From: Acinetobacter lanii
GTDB taxonomy: Bacteria > Pseudomonadota > Gammaproteobacteria > Pseudomonadales > Moraxellaceae
Assembly (NCBI RefSeq): GCF_011578285.1
Contig: NZ_CP049916.1
Span: 930,001 to 994,000 of the forward strand
DNA length: 64,000 nt
Reading direction: 5' to 3'
The notes below the pieces were generated by a model. That model saw only the letters and a program-made list of their open reading frames with translations, searched no databases and had not been told where the DNA came from. Position numbers and translations under genes: made by a program. This document shows, one piece after another, positions 51,870-61,356 of this stretch. Every line of letters starts with the position of its first letter. Positions within the stretch are counted from its first letter, which is position 1.

Positions 51870-51897
51870 AAAAAAGGACGCCGAAGCGTCCTTTTTT
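51870..51897. terminator. Bidirectional terminator, inverted copy of the gyrA terminator
   Basis: GGACGC-CGAA-GCGTCC hairpin with long A and T runs; on the minus strand it ends gltP as GGACGC-TTCG-GCGTCC, exactly the gyrA terminator core. Confidence 0.93.
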
Positions 51898-51917
51898 ATT
51901 TCATTCATCACTGCATA

Positions 51918-53213
51918 TTAAAGTTGGTTTTGCGCAGTAATGTCATAGTTCTTTTGCTTTTCAGTGTCGAATTGACCTTCCCATTTACTGATCACAAGCA
52001 CAGCAAGGGCATTACCAATCACATTTAATACGGTACGTGCCATATCTAAGATACGGTCGATACCTGCAATAAATGCCAGACCTTCAAGCGGAATACCGAC
52101 ACTGCCAAGTGTTGCCAAAAGCACCACGAAAGACACGCCAGGTACACCTGCAATGCCTTTAGAGGTAATCATCAAGGTCAATACAAGCACGATCTGTTGT
52201 GTGATGGTGAGATCGATCCCGTAAAGCTGTGCAATAAAGATTGCAGCAATACTTTGATACAGGGTAGAACCATCGAGGTTAAACGAGTAACCAATGGGAA
52301 CAACGAAGCTGGTAATCGATTTCGGTGCACCATACGCTTCCATTTTTTCCATCATACGTGGCAATACCGTTTCTGAACTTGCAGTTGAGTACGCCAAGAT
52401 CAATTCGTCTTTTAAGATTTTGATCACTGTCCAAATGCTGAAACCACAGAATTTGGCAACTAAACCCAGCACCACAAAGATGAAGAACAAGATTGCGGCA
52501 TACACCAGTACAGCAAGTTTCACTAATGGTACGAGAGAGCTAAAACCGAAACTTGCAACCGTCACAGCGATCAGACCGAACACACCAAAAGGTGCAAACA
52601 TCATGATCATGTGGGTCACTTTAAACATGGTTTCAGAAATAGCTTTTAAGACATCAAGCAAAGGTTGTTTGGTTTCTTTAGTAAGTGAACCTAAACCTAA
52701 ACCAAAAATCACCGAAAAGAAGATGATCGGAAGCATATGACCATCAGTCATTGCTGAAAAAATATTTGAAGGAATCACAGACAACACGGTATGCACTAGA
52801 CCGTGCGCTTGGCTACTCACTTCTTGTGTGGTTTGTTGGTATTGTGAGATATCTGTTTGGGTAAGGCTTGACATATCAATGCCTAAACCTGGTTTAAACA
52901 CATTCGCAGCGACTAAGCCGACCACAATTGCAACTGTGGTAATGATCTCGAAATAGACGATGGTTTTAAAACCCAGTTTTCCGACACTTTTGCCATCGCC
53001 AGCATTGGCAATACCAAGAATCAACATAGAAACCACAAGTGGAATCACGATCATCTTAATCAAGTTAATGAAAATTTTACCAAGAGGACTCAGTACATTG
53101 TTGATTAACAGATCACGGTATTCTGGTGTGTTATGCAAAAAAGAGCCAACAAGCACACCTAAAATGAGCGCAATTACGATTTGCCATGCAAGGCTAATCT
53201 TAATTCTCTTCAT
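51918..53213 (-). CDS. gltP: Dicarboxylate/amino acid:cation symporter (GltP type)
   Basis: Inner-membrane symporter of the DAACS family for glutamate/aspartate or C4-dicarboxylates. The 431-residue protein has eight helices and two re-entrant loops. Family motifs: an N-terminal AWQIVIALILGVLVG, STASSETVLPRMMEKMEAYG (the Ser-rich HP1 substrate loop), SFVVPIGYSFNLDGSTLYQSIAAIFIAQ and GIAGVPGVSFVVLLATLGSVG (HP2). Similarity to GltP is high, but substrate is not proven. Start ATG MKRIKISLAWQ. It is monocistronic, with 288 bp of non-coding DNA upstream. Confidence 0.93.
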   Translation of the reverse strand: MKRIKISLAWQIVIALILGVLVGSFLHNTPEYRDLLINNVLSPLGKIFINLIKMIVIPLVVSMLILGIANAGDGKSVGKLGFKTIVYFEIITTVAIVVGLVAANVFKPGLGIDMSSLTQTDISQYQQTTQEVSSQAHGLVHTVLSVIPSNIFSAMTDGHMLPIIFFSVIFGLGLGSLTKETKQPLLDVLKAISETMFKVTHMIMMFAPFGVFGLIAVTVASFGFSSLVPLVKLAVLVYAAILFFIFVVLGLVAKFCGFSIWTVIKILKDELILAYSTASSETVLPRMMEKMEAYGAPKSITSFVVPIGYSFNLDGSTLYQSIAAIFIAQLYGIDLTITQQIVLVLTLMITSKGIAGVPGVSFVVLLATLGSVGIPLEGLAFIAGIDRILDMARTVLNVIGNALAVLVISKWEGQFDTEKQKNYDITAQNQL

Positions 53214-53501
53214 GCTAAGCCCTTAAAATTAAATTTGGGGGATAAAGAAAAACTGCCTTAATGTTGTTGTCTAAAGCTCATGGCGAAATCGGGAAGGAAA
53301 TCATTTAACTGAGTGACAACCAATCGGCAGGAAATGAGGAAATCGCATTATTTTGCAACGTTATGTAATTTCTAGCTAACTTTTTTATGTATCTCTCACT
53401 CAATAGTTCAAAAATACTTCAGTTTAATTTAATGATTAGATTAAATAATTAAAATAAATCGAATAATTGAATAATATGTGTGAGCTATATCAATAATTCT
53501 G

Positions 53502-54626
53502 CTATTTTACATTTAAACGATAAAAACTCAATAAGGTGCAGATTGCGCCGAAACATGCCAAATAAATCATTTTAGGAATCACCAATGCGGTTGGCACGCC
53601 CATTTGATTCAGCTGTATAAACATTTGGATGCCTTGGGTGGAAGGGAGGGCATTACCCAGCCATTGCATCCATTCAGGCATCGCAGCATGGGGCCAAGCA
53701 GTCCCTGAAAGTAAGAATAAAGGAATGGAGCTAAAGACAATAACATGACCTGCACGTTCTGGTAGATCCAAAAACGAGGCTAACAGCATGGATAGCCCGA
53801 TTACACAACTGACATAAATCGGTACCCCAAGCAACATGCCCCAAAAGTTCCCCCCATGCGGATAATCATTGAGCCAAAAAGTAAAACCAAATAAATAGAA
53901 ACAAGACAGCGTTCCAATACTCAATATCGCACAGAAGATAGCCCAAAATTGATATTTTTTAGGTTGCCAGGGGTGTAAACGGTAAGTTGCAATCAGCATG
54001 CAAAGACCAAGCAAAATGGTTTGATGTACGATCAATGGGGCAACAGCAGGGAACACATAACTACCATAACCAGACAGCGTATTAAATAACGGAATTCGAT
54101 GAACCGACAATGCTGGGCTGAATTCAGAAATATGGCTGAATTTTTCAGCTTGCTCCTTTAAGGCATTTTCTAAAGATGCGGCGAGTCCCAAGCCAATTTT
54201 TTGGGTTTTTAGAAAATTGGCGGCACTGAGGTATAAACCAATACCACCCACTTCACCACGATGCAGGCTATTGGATAGATTATGCGGTAGCAATAATATG
54301 CCATCCGCTTGTTGCGCCTTAATCATGTTTTCCGCTTGTTTAAAGTCTCCAAGCACCGCTCGAATTTCAACATTGGGACTTTGTGAAACAGCATTGATAA
54401 TGGTATTGGAAATTTGGCTCGGTTCTTCATCGACTACAATAATCGGAAGTGACTCTGCATGCTCTGCTTTATACGCATTCGGATAAAAGAAACTATAGAT
54501 CAAGACAGATAAAATCAGTGTGGTAAATATAGACGTGTTTTTTAGGATGTCTTTAAACGTTTTGGTGTAGTAATACCAAAATGATGTTTTAGATGGTGGA
54601 GTTTTGTCATGATTCAGCTTCTTCAT
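53502..54626 (-). CDS. ABC-2-type permease, second of a pair
   Basis: A 374-residue inner-membrane protein of the ABC-2 permease family (YbhR/YhhJ type): first helix (IFTTLILSVLIYSFFYP), a large periplasmic domain of about 130 residues (VVDEEPSQISNTIINAVS, DGILLLPHNLS), then five C-terminal helices (IVHQTILLGLCMLIATYRL, FWAIFCAILSIGTLSCFYLFG, MLLGVPIYVSCVIGLSMLLAS, VIVFSSIPLFLLSGTAWP). PEWMQWLGNALPSTQG is the usual ABC-2 signature near the end. It overlaps the preceding permease by 4 bp (ATGA). No ATP-binding protein is encoded in the operon, so it needs an ATPase from elsewhere or works differently. Confidence 0.9.
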   Translation of the reverse strand: MKKLNHDKTPPSKTSFWYYYTKTFKDILKNTSIFTTLILSVLIYSFFYPNAYKAEHAESLPIIVVDEEPSQISNTIINAVSQSPNVEIRAVLGDFKQAENMIKAQQADGILLLPHNLSNSLHRGEVGGIGLYLSAANFLKTQKIGLGLAASLENALKEQAEKFSHISEFSPALSVHRIPLFNTLSGYGSYVFPAVAPLIVHQTILLGLCMLIATYRLHPWQPKKYQFWAIFCAILSIGTLSCFYLFGFTFWLNDYPHGGNFWGMLLGVPIYVSCVIGLSMLLASFLDLPERAGHVIVFSSIPLFLLSGTAWPHAAMPEWMQWLGNALPSTQGIQMFIQLNQMGVPTALVIPKMIYLACFGAICTLLSFYRLNVK

Positions 54627-55753
54627 GCTTGGACTCCACGCAAGGCCTTTTTAAAGAACAGCATGGCCAAAGCTAAATACAGTATGAAATAAACCACTAA
54701 AGCCAAGAGCGGGATAAATGAGACCTCAAATGGACTGCCCACTACCCATTGTTCGGTTTGTAATTTGGCATACGGGGTATAAGGAATGATATTCGCCCAA
54801 AATTTGGTAAACAGCGGGGCATTGTTTAAGGGTAATGTCACACCTGCAAAACTTAAGGATGAGCCACCATACACTGCAATAAAACCAAAACTCTTGGCAA
54901 GATTTTGCGTTACCAACACCACAGCGCTGCTCATAAATGCATAGGCGCTATAAAATAAAAACTGTCCGAGCAAAATCAGCCATAAAGAGCCTTCAACAAA
55001 CCAACCCCGAATTTCAATTAACCAGAACATCCAAGCCCATGTCCATAGACTAAAGATCAGCACATAGGTCATATTTTTAGAGAATAGGGCAGTAAAACGA
55101 CTTTGACCGTCTAACCAAGCTTGAGCAGTACCCGTTTTAAATTCTTGACCGACTGCAAAGGCGACACAACAGCAGAGTAGTAAATGTAGAATCGCAGGAA
55201 TCATATAAGGTTCGAGGTAGAACTCATAACTCAAATTCGGATTGTAAAGCGTCGAAATTTTAACATTGGGCGTGGGTGCTTCTAAATAAGGAAGCGTATT
55301 TTCTAAATAATCATGACCACTAAAATCTTTAAGTGCGCCTAAGGTGCTCAGCAACATAGCGGTAGAAATACTGTTACCGACACTAAAGTAGCTTTGATTG
55401 AACAAAATACTGATCTGTGCATCTTTGGCGTGTACCAAACGTTGTTCTGCACCCGAAGGAATGCTGATATAGCCCCAAATATCGGTTTGATTCAGCAGTT
55501 GTTCAATCTCATTTTGATTGGCTGTGATGGTTTTGATATGCAAGCTATGATTCAGACGAACATGTTTTTCTATCTGATGACTTAATTGACTGTGGTCTTG
55601 ATCCAAAATGGCAATCGGAAGCGCTGAGGGCTTGCCCTGAGCAAACATGCAACTGAATAAAATGATCACAAACAAAGGCGCAAGCGTAACCAGGCATAAA
55701 TCCCATTTAGATCTGAGCAGATAACGTAATTCACGCAATATGCCTTGCCACAT
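54623..55753 (-). CDS. ABC-2-type permease, first of a pair
   Basis: A 376-residue membrane protein with the same plan as its neighbour: N-terminal helix (LCLVTLAPLFVIILFSCMFA), a periplasmic domain (DQDHSQLSHQIEKHVRLN, DIWGYISIPSGAEQRL), and five helices from about residue 175 (MIPAILHLLLCCCVAFAVGQ, FIAVYGGSSLSFAGVTLP, FIPLLALVVYFILYLALAMLF). FWANIIPYTPYAKLQTEQW matches the family C-terminal motif. It starts one base inside the stop codon of the HlyD-family gene and overlaps the next permease by 4 bp, so all three are translationally coupled. Two different permeases suggest a heterodimeric exporter of the YbhSR kind. Confidence 0.9.
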   Translation of the reverse strand: MWQGILRELRYLLRSKWDLCLVTLAPLFVIILFSCMFAQGKPSALPIAILDQDHSQLSHQIEKHVRLNHSLHIKTITANQNEIEQLLNQTDIWGYISIPSGAEQRLVHAKDAQISILFNQSYFSVGNSISTAMLLSTLGALKDFSGHDYLENTLPYLEAPTPNVKISTLYNPNLSYEFYLEPYMIPAILHLLLCCCVAFAVGQEFKTGTAQAWLDGQSRFTALFSKNMTYVLIFSLWTWAWMFWLIEIRGWFVEGSLWLILLGQFLFYSAYAFMSSAVVLVTQNLAKSFGFIAVYGGSSLSFAGVTLPLNNAPLFTKFWANIIPYTPYAKLQTEQWVVGSPFEVSFIPLLALVVYFILYLALAMLFFKKALRGVQA

Positions 55754-56880
55754 TATTGAGCTGCATCCACTTTAAACAACACGCTCATACCCACTTTTAA
55801 GTCAGCAATTTTTTGAGTCGGGACTAAGCTGACTTTAAAACTACGCACATCATAACCACCGGTTTGACGGGTGGTTTTAATGGTGGCAAATTCACCTTCA
55901 GCACTTATATGCTCGATTTTAAAAACAGCCGTTCGATTTAAAGCTGGAATAAAGCCTTGTAGAGTTTTGGCTTGGTAGACTTGAGCATATTGGTCTTCAC
56001 GAATATTGAGTGACACCGAAATGTCATCATCCTTAATAATGCTGACCACAGGTACACCTGTTGCCACTAATTCTGTGGGTTTGCCATATATTTTAGAGAC
56101 TGTGCCATTTAAGGGTGACAGTAGTAACTGCGTTTCAGCAGAGAGTGCATTGGCTTCATCGACGGCAGCTTGTGCAATTTTGACTTGTGCATCGGCAGAG
56201 CTTTTTTGTTGTGGGGTGCTGCCACGTTGTGCTCGTCGGTATTGTTGATAAGCAGCTTGGGTCATTTCTCTTGCAGATTGGGCAGCAGCCTGCATTTCAT
56301 CACGACGTTGTCTTGAAATCACGCCTTCTTTATACAGGTTTGCGCCACGCTGATAGGTGGTTTCTGCCAATGTTTGTTGTGCTTTTAAGCTTTGCCAATT
56401 GGCATACAGACTGTCGATATTTTCTTGTTGTGAGCCACGTTCGGCTGTGGATTGTAAGGCTAAAGCAGATTGTAGGCTGGCGAGGGCTTGTTGTTTTTTG
56501 GCATCAATTTCAGGACTGACCAAACGAACCAAAGGCTGACCTTGTTTGACCTGTTGACCATCTTGAATATAAATTTCTTCAATTCGACTCGGGATCTTGG
56601 TACTGACATGTATAGTTTCAGCTTCAACTCGCCCTTGCAGTTCAACTGGTTTGGGTTGATAGGCTTTCCAAAGGCCATAAGCAATTAGACCCAATAATGC
56701 AATAACCAAAATCGCAATCAGCATTTTGATGATTGGTTTAGGGGAGTGATTCTTTTCAGAATGTTCAGAGCGTTTAGATGTCGATGGTAAAACTTGCTGA
56801 TCTAAAGTGGCATCAACAGCCCCGCCCGTGTTGCTTGAGGGTGTATTGCCTTGATCAGAGGGTGCTTGCTCATGATTCAT
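55753..56880 (-). CDS. HlyD-family periplasmic adaptor of an export system
   Basis: A 375-residue membrane-fusion protein: cytosolic tail of about 50 residues rich in Ser/Pro, one membrane helix (IIKMLIAILVIALLGLIAYGLW), then the barrel-sandwich (lipoyl) part VEAETIHVSTKIPSRIEEIYIQDGQQVKQGQPLVRL, a long helical hairpin (about 135-235, QALASLQSALALQST) and C-terminal beta domains (LLSPLNGTVSKIYGKPTELV). It connects the inner-membrane permeases to the TolC-like channel. It follows the tolC-like gene by 20 bp and shares one base with the permease gene downstream. Confidence 0.93.
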   Translation of the reverse strand: MNHEQAPSDQGNTPSSNTGGAVDATLDQQVLPSTSKRSEHSEKNHSPKPIIKMLIAILVIALLGLIAYGLWKAYQPKPVELQGRVEAETIHVSTKIPSRIEEIYIQDGQQVKQGQPLVRLVSPEIDAKKQQALASLQSALALQSTAERGSQQENIDSLYANWQSLKAQQTLAETTYQRGANLYKEGVISRQRRDEMQAAAQSAREMTQAAYQQYRRAQRGSTPQQKSSADAQVKIAQAAVDEANALSAETQLLLSPLNGTVSKIYGKPTELVATGVPVVSIIKDDDISVSLNIREDQYAQVYQAKTLQGFIPALNRTAVFKIEHISAEGEFATIKTTRQTGGYDVRSFKVSLVPTQKIADLKVGMSVLFKVDAAQ

Positions 56881-56900
56881 ATGAAATTCCCCTAAAGCAC

Positions 56901-58439
56901 TCAGCGAATGTAATCCGTGTTGGATTGCGTAATATACTGTTGAAACTGATCAATGGAACCATGACTTTGTAGTAAAGTCGCCAATGACATGACATATTTG
57001 TAGGCATTCAAAGCCATCTCACTTTTTAAACCACTTAAAGTATTTTGTGCATCAATCACTTGTGTGGCAGTCCCCATATCTTCTTTAAAAGACAGTTGTT
57101 GAATGCGTAAATTTTCTTGAGCTGCTTGAATATTCTTTTGTAAGAGTTGATGACTTAGTTGCGCCGTACTGACCTCGTTATAAGACTTATAAATGATATT
57201 TTCAATCTCTTGTTTGGTGCGCTCAGTCAGTAGTTCAGAGGCATAGCGTTGCAGTTCAGCCGCTTGCACAGTTTTATTTTTATCAATCCCTGAAAATAGG
57301 TTATAGCGTGCAACCACACCGACAATCCAATTCTGTTTGTCATCTAAACTGTATTCACCAAAGGCAAACAGGTTAGGTTTCTTCGCAGCAGATTGGGCTT
57401 TAACATTAGCATTAGCGAGTTGCGTATCCATCTGCATTTTTTTAATTAAAGTGGACTGGTCTTGATAGTTTTTTAAGAGGTCATTTAAATGTTGATTTTG
57501 CACTGAATTGATAAACAACGGGGTGCTTAAGGCTGTAATTTGGCTGCTTTGAAGAAGATTATTCAAGCTAAATAAACTGGAGCGTAAGTTGGCATCAGCA
57601 TTTTGCAGTGCACGCTCGGCATTGTTTTTTGCCACTTCAAATTGCATGCGTTGACCTTTATTGATAAAGCCTTGTTGTTCGAGTTTTAAGGCATTGTGGT
57701 AATGGGTCTGCATGGCTTGGGCGTTGAATTGGCTGGATGCAAATAACTGTTGTTGAAGCTGTGCATTAAAATACGCTTGAATCAGTTCAAAGCGCTGTAC
57801 ATCTTGCTGTTGCTGGGTATTGAGTTGACTGCGCTTGGCTTCAATCTTGGCAATGTCCTTGGCTGAACGTGTTGCGCCGCCGGTATACAGTGGCATCAGC
57901 ACCGATACAGTTGGACGAATCACTTGGTCTTCTAAAATTACATTGCTGCTGTCTGGAAATAAACCGATGCCACTATGTAGGGTCTGTCCAATGCCATCTT
58001 TTAAAGGATCGGCGACATTGCTCGGTAAATTCTGCTCATTAATCCGGTCATTGATACTTTGAGATAAGCTACTTTCCAAATTCTTTTTAAAGCCATCTAA
58101 GGGCAGGTCAACTTCATTGTGAAAGGCGTAGGCACGCACATTTAAATCTACACGTGGTAAACCTAGACCTTTGAGTGCATCGGCTTGAAGTTGAGCGGCT
58201 TGCTGTAAGGCTTGATTGGCTTGGCTGGTGTAGGAATTGTTTAAAACATGCTGTTCAGCTTGTACAAAACTGATGGTTTCAGCATGTGACACGGAAAAAA
58301 TACTTAAGCTGAATATGATGAGCAGACCCAGTTTTAAAAATGAGGCTTTTAAAGGGCGAGCCGAACTTGAATTGCTCAAGTCTGAACGGTTGAATTCAAC
58401 GCTTTTTATTTTAAATAATGTGATGAATTGCCTAGCCAT
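56901..58439 (-). CDS. TolC-family outer-membrane channel protein
   Basis: A 512-residue outer-membrane efflux protein. The N-terminus has an unusually long positively charged stretch (about 30 residues, with RQFITLFKIKSVEF) before the signal-peptide core (LGLLIIFSLSIFSVSHA). The mature protein has the duplicated TolC helical-barrel repeats, for example AEQHVLNNSYTSQANQALQQAAQ and AAELQRYASELLTERTKQEIENIIYKSYNE, and TATQVIDAQNTLSGLKSEMALNAY. It is first in the minus-strand operon, followed by the HlyD-family gene after 20 bp. The open frame begins eight codons upstream with TTG; ATG is preferred. Confidence 0.93.
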   Translation of the reverse strand: MARQFITLFKIKSVEFNRSDLSNSSSARPLKASFLKLGLLIIFSLSIFSVSHAETISFVQAEQHVLNNSYTSQANQALQQAAQLQADALKGLGLPRVDLNVRAYAFHNEVDLPLDGFKKNLESSLSQSINDRINEQNLPSNVADPLKDGIGQTLHSGIGLFPDSSNVILEDQVIRPTVSVLMPLYTGGATRSAKDIAKIEAKRSQLNTQQQQDVQRFELIQAYFNAQLQQQLFASSQFNAQAMQTHYHNALKLEQQGFINKGQRMQFEVAKNNAERALQNADANLRSSLFSLNNLLQSSQITALSTPLFINSVQNQHLNDLLKNYQDQSTLIKKMQMDTQLANANVKAQSAAKKPNLFAFGEYSLDDKQNWIVGVVARYNLFSGIDKNKTVQAAELQRYASELLTERTKQEIENIIYKSYNEVSTAQLSHQLLQKNIQAAQENLRIQQLSFKEDMGTATQVIDAQNTLSGLKSEMALNAYKYVMSLATLLQSHGSIDQFQQYITQSNTDYIR

Positions 58440-58769
58440 GGAAGCCACTCTCAAAGAATTCAATCATTATAAAGGACAGTTTCAAAAAATCATGCACTGA
58501 CTAAGTTGTTGTATTGTTTCATGTACTTTTATTCGACAAAACTTTAGTCATGATGTCGGTGAACTTAGAATTATACTTATTTTAATTGATAAAAAATTTG
58601 GTTAATTTAATAAATTGAAAAATTTAAGATTAAATCCAATCTAAAATAAAAAATTGATGCAAAAGATGGCTTAAAGTTGTAAATATTTTAAGGAGAATAT
58701 ACTGCAAGCTAACTTGATCTATGGTTAAATGCCGTTATTTTATTGTGTTTCACTTTGAAAGGAAAAATC

Positions 58770-59852
58770 ATGCGCGCGTACAATTTCTGTGCTGGCCCTG
58801 CTGCATTACCCACTGCTGTTTTAGAAAAAGCACAAGCTGAGATGCTGAATTGGCAGGGCAAAGGTCTTTCCATTATGGAAATGAGCCATCGGAGCAGTGA
58901 CTATGTGGCTGTGGCGGAAAAAGCCGAAGCAGATTTACGCAAGCTGCTGAATATTCCTGAGAACTATAAAGTGCTGTTCTTACAAGGTGGCGCATCCCTG
59001 CAATTTTCAGCGATTCCGCTAAATCTGTTAGGCAAAAATAACAAAGCGGATTATATCCATACAGGAATTTGGTCTGAAAAAGCGCTGAAAGAAGCACAGC
59101 GTTACGGTGAGATCAATGTGGTTGAAGCAGGCATTAAAGATGCTGAGGGTAAACTTGCCATTGCGGACGAAAGCACATGGAACTTATCTGCTGATGCTGC
59201 TTATGTGCATTATGCTGAAAATGAAACCATTGGTGGGATTCAGTTTAATCATATTCCAACCACAGATAAGCCATTGGTTGCAGATTTATCTTCAAGCATT
59301 TTATCTGCGCCAATTGATGTGTCTAAATTTGGTTTAATTTATGCAGGTGCGCAAAAGAATATTGGTCCTGCAGGCTTAACTTTGGTGATCATTCGTGATG
59401 ATCTTTTAGATCAAGCCAAAGCGGAAATTCCAAGTTTATTAAAATATGCTGCACAAGCGAAAAATGAGTCAATGGTGAATACGCCTGCGACCTATGCATG
59501 GTATTTATCAGGTCTAGTGTTTGAGTGGTTGCTTGAGCAGGGTGGGGTCGAAGCGATCCATAAAGTCAATCTTGAAAAAGCGGAGCTGTTATATGGCTAC
59601 ATCGATTCAAGCGATTTCTATGCCAATCCGATTGCTAAACCATATCGTTCTATCATGAATGTTCCATTTACTTTGGCCAAACCAGAACTTGAAAAACAAT
59701 TCTTGAAAGAAGCCGAAGAATATCATTTATTGAATTTGGCAGGTCACCGTTCAGTAGGTGGTATGCGTGCCAGTATTTATAACGCTGTACCTTTAGAAGG
59801 TGTTCAAGCCTTAGTGAAATTTATGGATGAGTTTGCTCAGCGTAATGCCTAA
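58770..59852 (+). CDS. serC: Phosphoserine aminotransferase SerC
   Basis: PLP enzyme of serine synthesis and pyridoxine synthesis, converting 3-phosphohydroxypyruvate to phosphoserine. The 360-residue protein starts [22 protein letters not shown], has [19 protein letters not shown], the PLP lysine in [20 protein letters not shown] and the C-terminal [22 protein letters not shown]. The frame opens nine codons upstream, but the chosen ATG has AAGGA six bases before it. It is divergently transcribed from the exporter operon, with a strong terminator after it. Confidence 0.98.
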   Translation: MRAYNFCAGPAALPTAVLEKAQAEMLNWQGKGLSIMEMSHRSSDYVAVAEKAEADLRKLLNIPENYKVLFLQGGASLQFSAIPLNLLGKNNKADYIHTGIWSEKALKEAQRYGEINVVEAGIKDAEGKLAIADESTWNLSADAAYVHYAENETIGGIQFNHIPTTDKPLVADLSSSILSAPIDVSKFGLIYAGAQKNIGPAGLTLVIIRDDLLDQAKAEIPSLLKYAAQAKNESMVNTPATYAWYLSGLVFEWLLEQGGVEAIHKVNLEKAELLYGYIDSSDFYANPIAKPYRSIMNVPFTLAKPELEKQFLKEAEEYHLLNLAGHRSVGGMRASIYNAVPLEGVQALVKFMDEFAQRNA

Positions 59853-59878
59853 TCCTTGCTTTATACCTCACTAAAGCC

Positions 59879-59909
59879 AAAAAAAGCCCTCAAATTTGAG
59901 GGCTTTTTT
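59879..59909 (+). terminator. Terminator after serC
   Basis: GCCCTCAAA / TTTGAGGGC stem with A-run and T-run. Confidence 0.93.
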
Positions 59910-59962
59910 ATGGATTCAATCAAAATACGGTAAATAAATATCGCTTTTAAAATAAAACTAAA

Positions 59963-60112
59963 TTAGAAATTTGGAATAATCCCGCTTAAGTGCAAAATCA
60001 TGGCTGATAAAAACATACCCAATATGAAAAAACAAAACGCGCCTGCATCCACTTTAAAACGAGGTGTTGACTGCGTGATTAAGCTGCTCTGTTGTTCCGG
60101 AATAATTTTCAT
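59963..60112 (-). CDS. 49-residue single-span membrane protein
   Basis: A short frame on the minus strand (ATG at 60112, TAA at 59963-59965) encodes a 49-residue protein: a polar N-terminus (MKIIPEQQSSLITQSTPRFK), one membrane helix (AGAFCFFILGMFLSAMILHL) and a short tail SGIIPNF. The pattern of a short polar leader, helix and no low-complexity tail is that of genuine small membrane proteins. The ribosome site is weak (AGG about 13 bases upstream). It lies 33 bp after the preceding same-strand gene, so co-expression with the unknown 313-residue protein is likely. No family assigned. Confidence 0.55.
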   Translation of the reverse strand: MKIIPEQQSSLITQSTPRFKVDAGAFCFFILGMFLSAMILHLSGIIPNF

Positions 60113-60145
60113 CTAGGAGCCTAAATTCTAATTTATAGTTAAATC

Positions 60146-61087
60146 CTATTTATTCGTTGTATTTTTAGCATAAATATTCGCCTGAATCCATATATTTCCA
60201 CGGATATATTGCCCAATTTCAAAGTTTTTATATAACTGATCTTTGGTTGCGATACGAATCAGTGTTGCAGGTTGGTTTTCATCGAGAATCAAAGTGACAT
60301 CATAGAGGGTATAGGTCTGATCCATAAATTGCATCTCAGTCTTGCCCACCACTTTGCCTTGGAACCATGCTTCGTCTTCCTGACCCATGGTTTCACCATA
60401 AAGGTAAGCCACCATCTTGGAAAAATCGACAGTAACCGGCATCTTGTCTTCTTCTGTCTTGGGTTCCCAAGCATCGATCAGTTGTTGCAGATTTTCAGGG
60501 GCAACTCCATTATTTTCACTTAAAATTTCATTTAAGGCACGGTGATGTTTAATCGATGCCGGGTCATCCACCACGATTTGTTCATGGTCAGAGACTTTTT
60601 CAAGTTCATACGCCCATGCATTCAGCTGAATTTTATACTCTTGATCGCGTTGATACTGAGCATGATTGACTGAATATAAACTGTCAAAAGCATAGACCAC
60701 GCTGTTTGCATTGAGTTTCAGTTGTAAAACAGCTTGGGTATTGGATGTGCAGGTAATGATGCGGTCAATCTGTGCCTGAAGGGTATAAGGGCTTTCAAAC
60801 AAGGGAAACGCGGTTTTGACAGCTTTGGGTTTATTGTTCTCAACTTCAATCACTTGAGCCAATTGAACGGAGGCCTTATTTGGTCCTTGAATCAACCAGA
60901 CAGAAGGATCCATATCGGCTTCATTTTCACAAAGTCCCATGGGCATAATTGGGGCATCTAAAGCTAAGCCTAACCATTTAGGGACTTGCTGAGTCGGGTC
61001 ATCAGTTAATAGATTCCAGTGCTCTACGTGGCTGCCAAAGTTTTGATCATCAATGGTAATAATATCTGGTCTATTTTGATTGTTCAT
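60146..61087 (-). CDS. Unknown cytosolic protein upstream of the small membrane protein
   Basis: A 313-residue protein with no recognised family. It is acidic, without a signal or membrane helix. The first 200 residues alternate strands and helices (SVWLIQGPNKASVQLAQVIEVENN, ITCTSNTQAVLQLKLNANSVVYAFD). The last 100 (VTVDFSKMVAYLYGETMGQEDEAWFQGKVVGKTEMQFM) resemble an OB-like beta barrel (YDVTLILDENQPATLIRIAT, GQYIRGNIWIQANIY). ATG MNNQNRPDIITI. It is followed by a 49-residue membrane protein on the same strand and precedes the tRNA-Glu locus in the same direction, about 180 bp away. Confidence 0.7.
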   Translation of the reverse strand: MNNQNRPDIITIDDQNFGSHVEHWNLLTDDPTQQVPKWLGLALDAPIMPMGLCENEADMDPSVWLIQGPNKASVQLAQVIEVENNKPKAVKTAFPLFESPYTLQAQIDRIITCTSNTQAVLQLKLNANSVVYAFDSLYSVNHAQYQRDQEYKIQLNAWAYELEKVSDHEQIVVDDPASIKHHRALNEILSENNGVAPENLQQLIDAWEPKTEEDKMPVTVDFSKMVAYLYGETMGQEDEAWFQGKVVGKTEMQFMDQTYTLYDVTLILDENQPATLIRIATKDQLYKNFEIGQYIRGNIWIQANIYAKNTTNK

Positions 61088-61263
61088 ATGCTCATTGAAG
61101 TATTAAGAGACTTATGACTTATATCGAGGATGATTGCTAGATTTCAAGTCTTGAAATGTAAATAAATGATTTAAAGCAGATATTTATTCAAAAAGCTAAA
61201 TTTTGATAGCAATCAAGATTCACACAGGGGTGAAATGAAATTTGAAGAAGAGAAAAAAGATAT

Positions 61264-61339
61264 TGGCGTCCCTACGGGGATTCGAACCCCGGTTACCGCC
61301 GTGAAAGGGCGATGTCCTAGGCCTCTAGACGATAGGGAC
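61264..61339 (-). tRNA. tRNA-Glu (anticodon TTC)
   Basis: A 76-nt tRNA with encoded CCA, acceptor stem GTCCCTA/TAGGGAC, anticodon loop CTTTCAC and the usual D- and T-arms (GGGGTTCGAATCCCC). It lies 20 bp after the rnt stop codon on the same strand. It is the only tRNA-Glu in this window. Confidence 0.97.
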
Positions 61340-61356
61340 GTTTAGAAGATGGCGGT

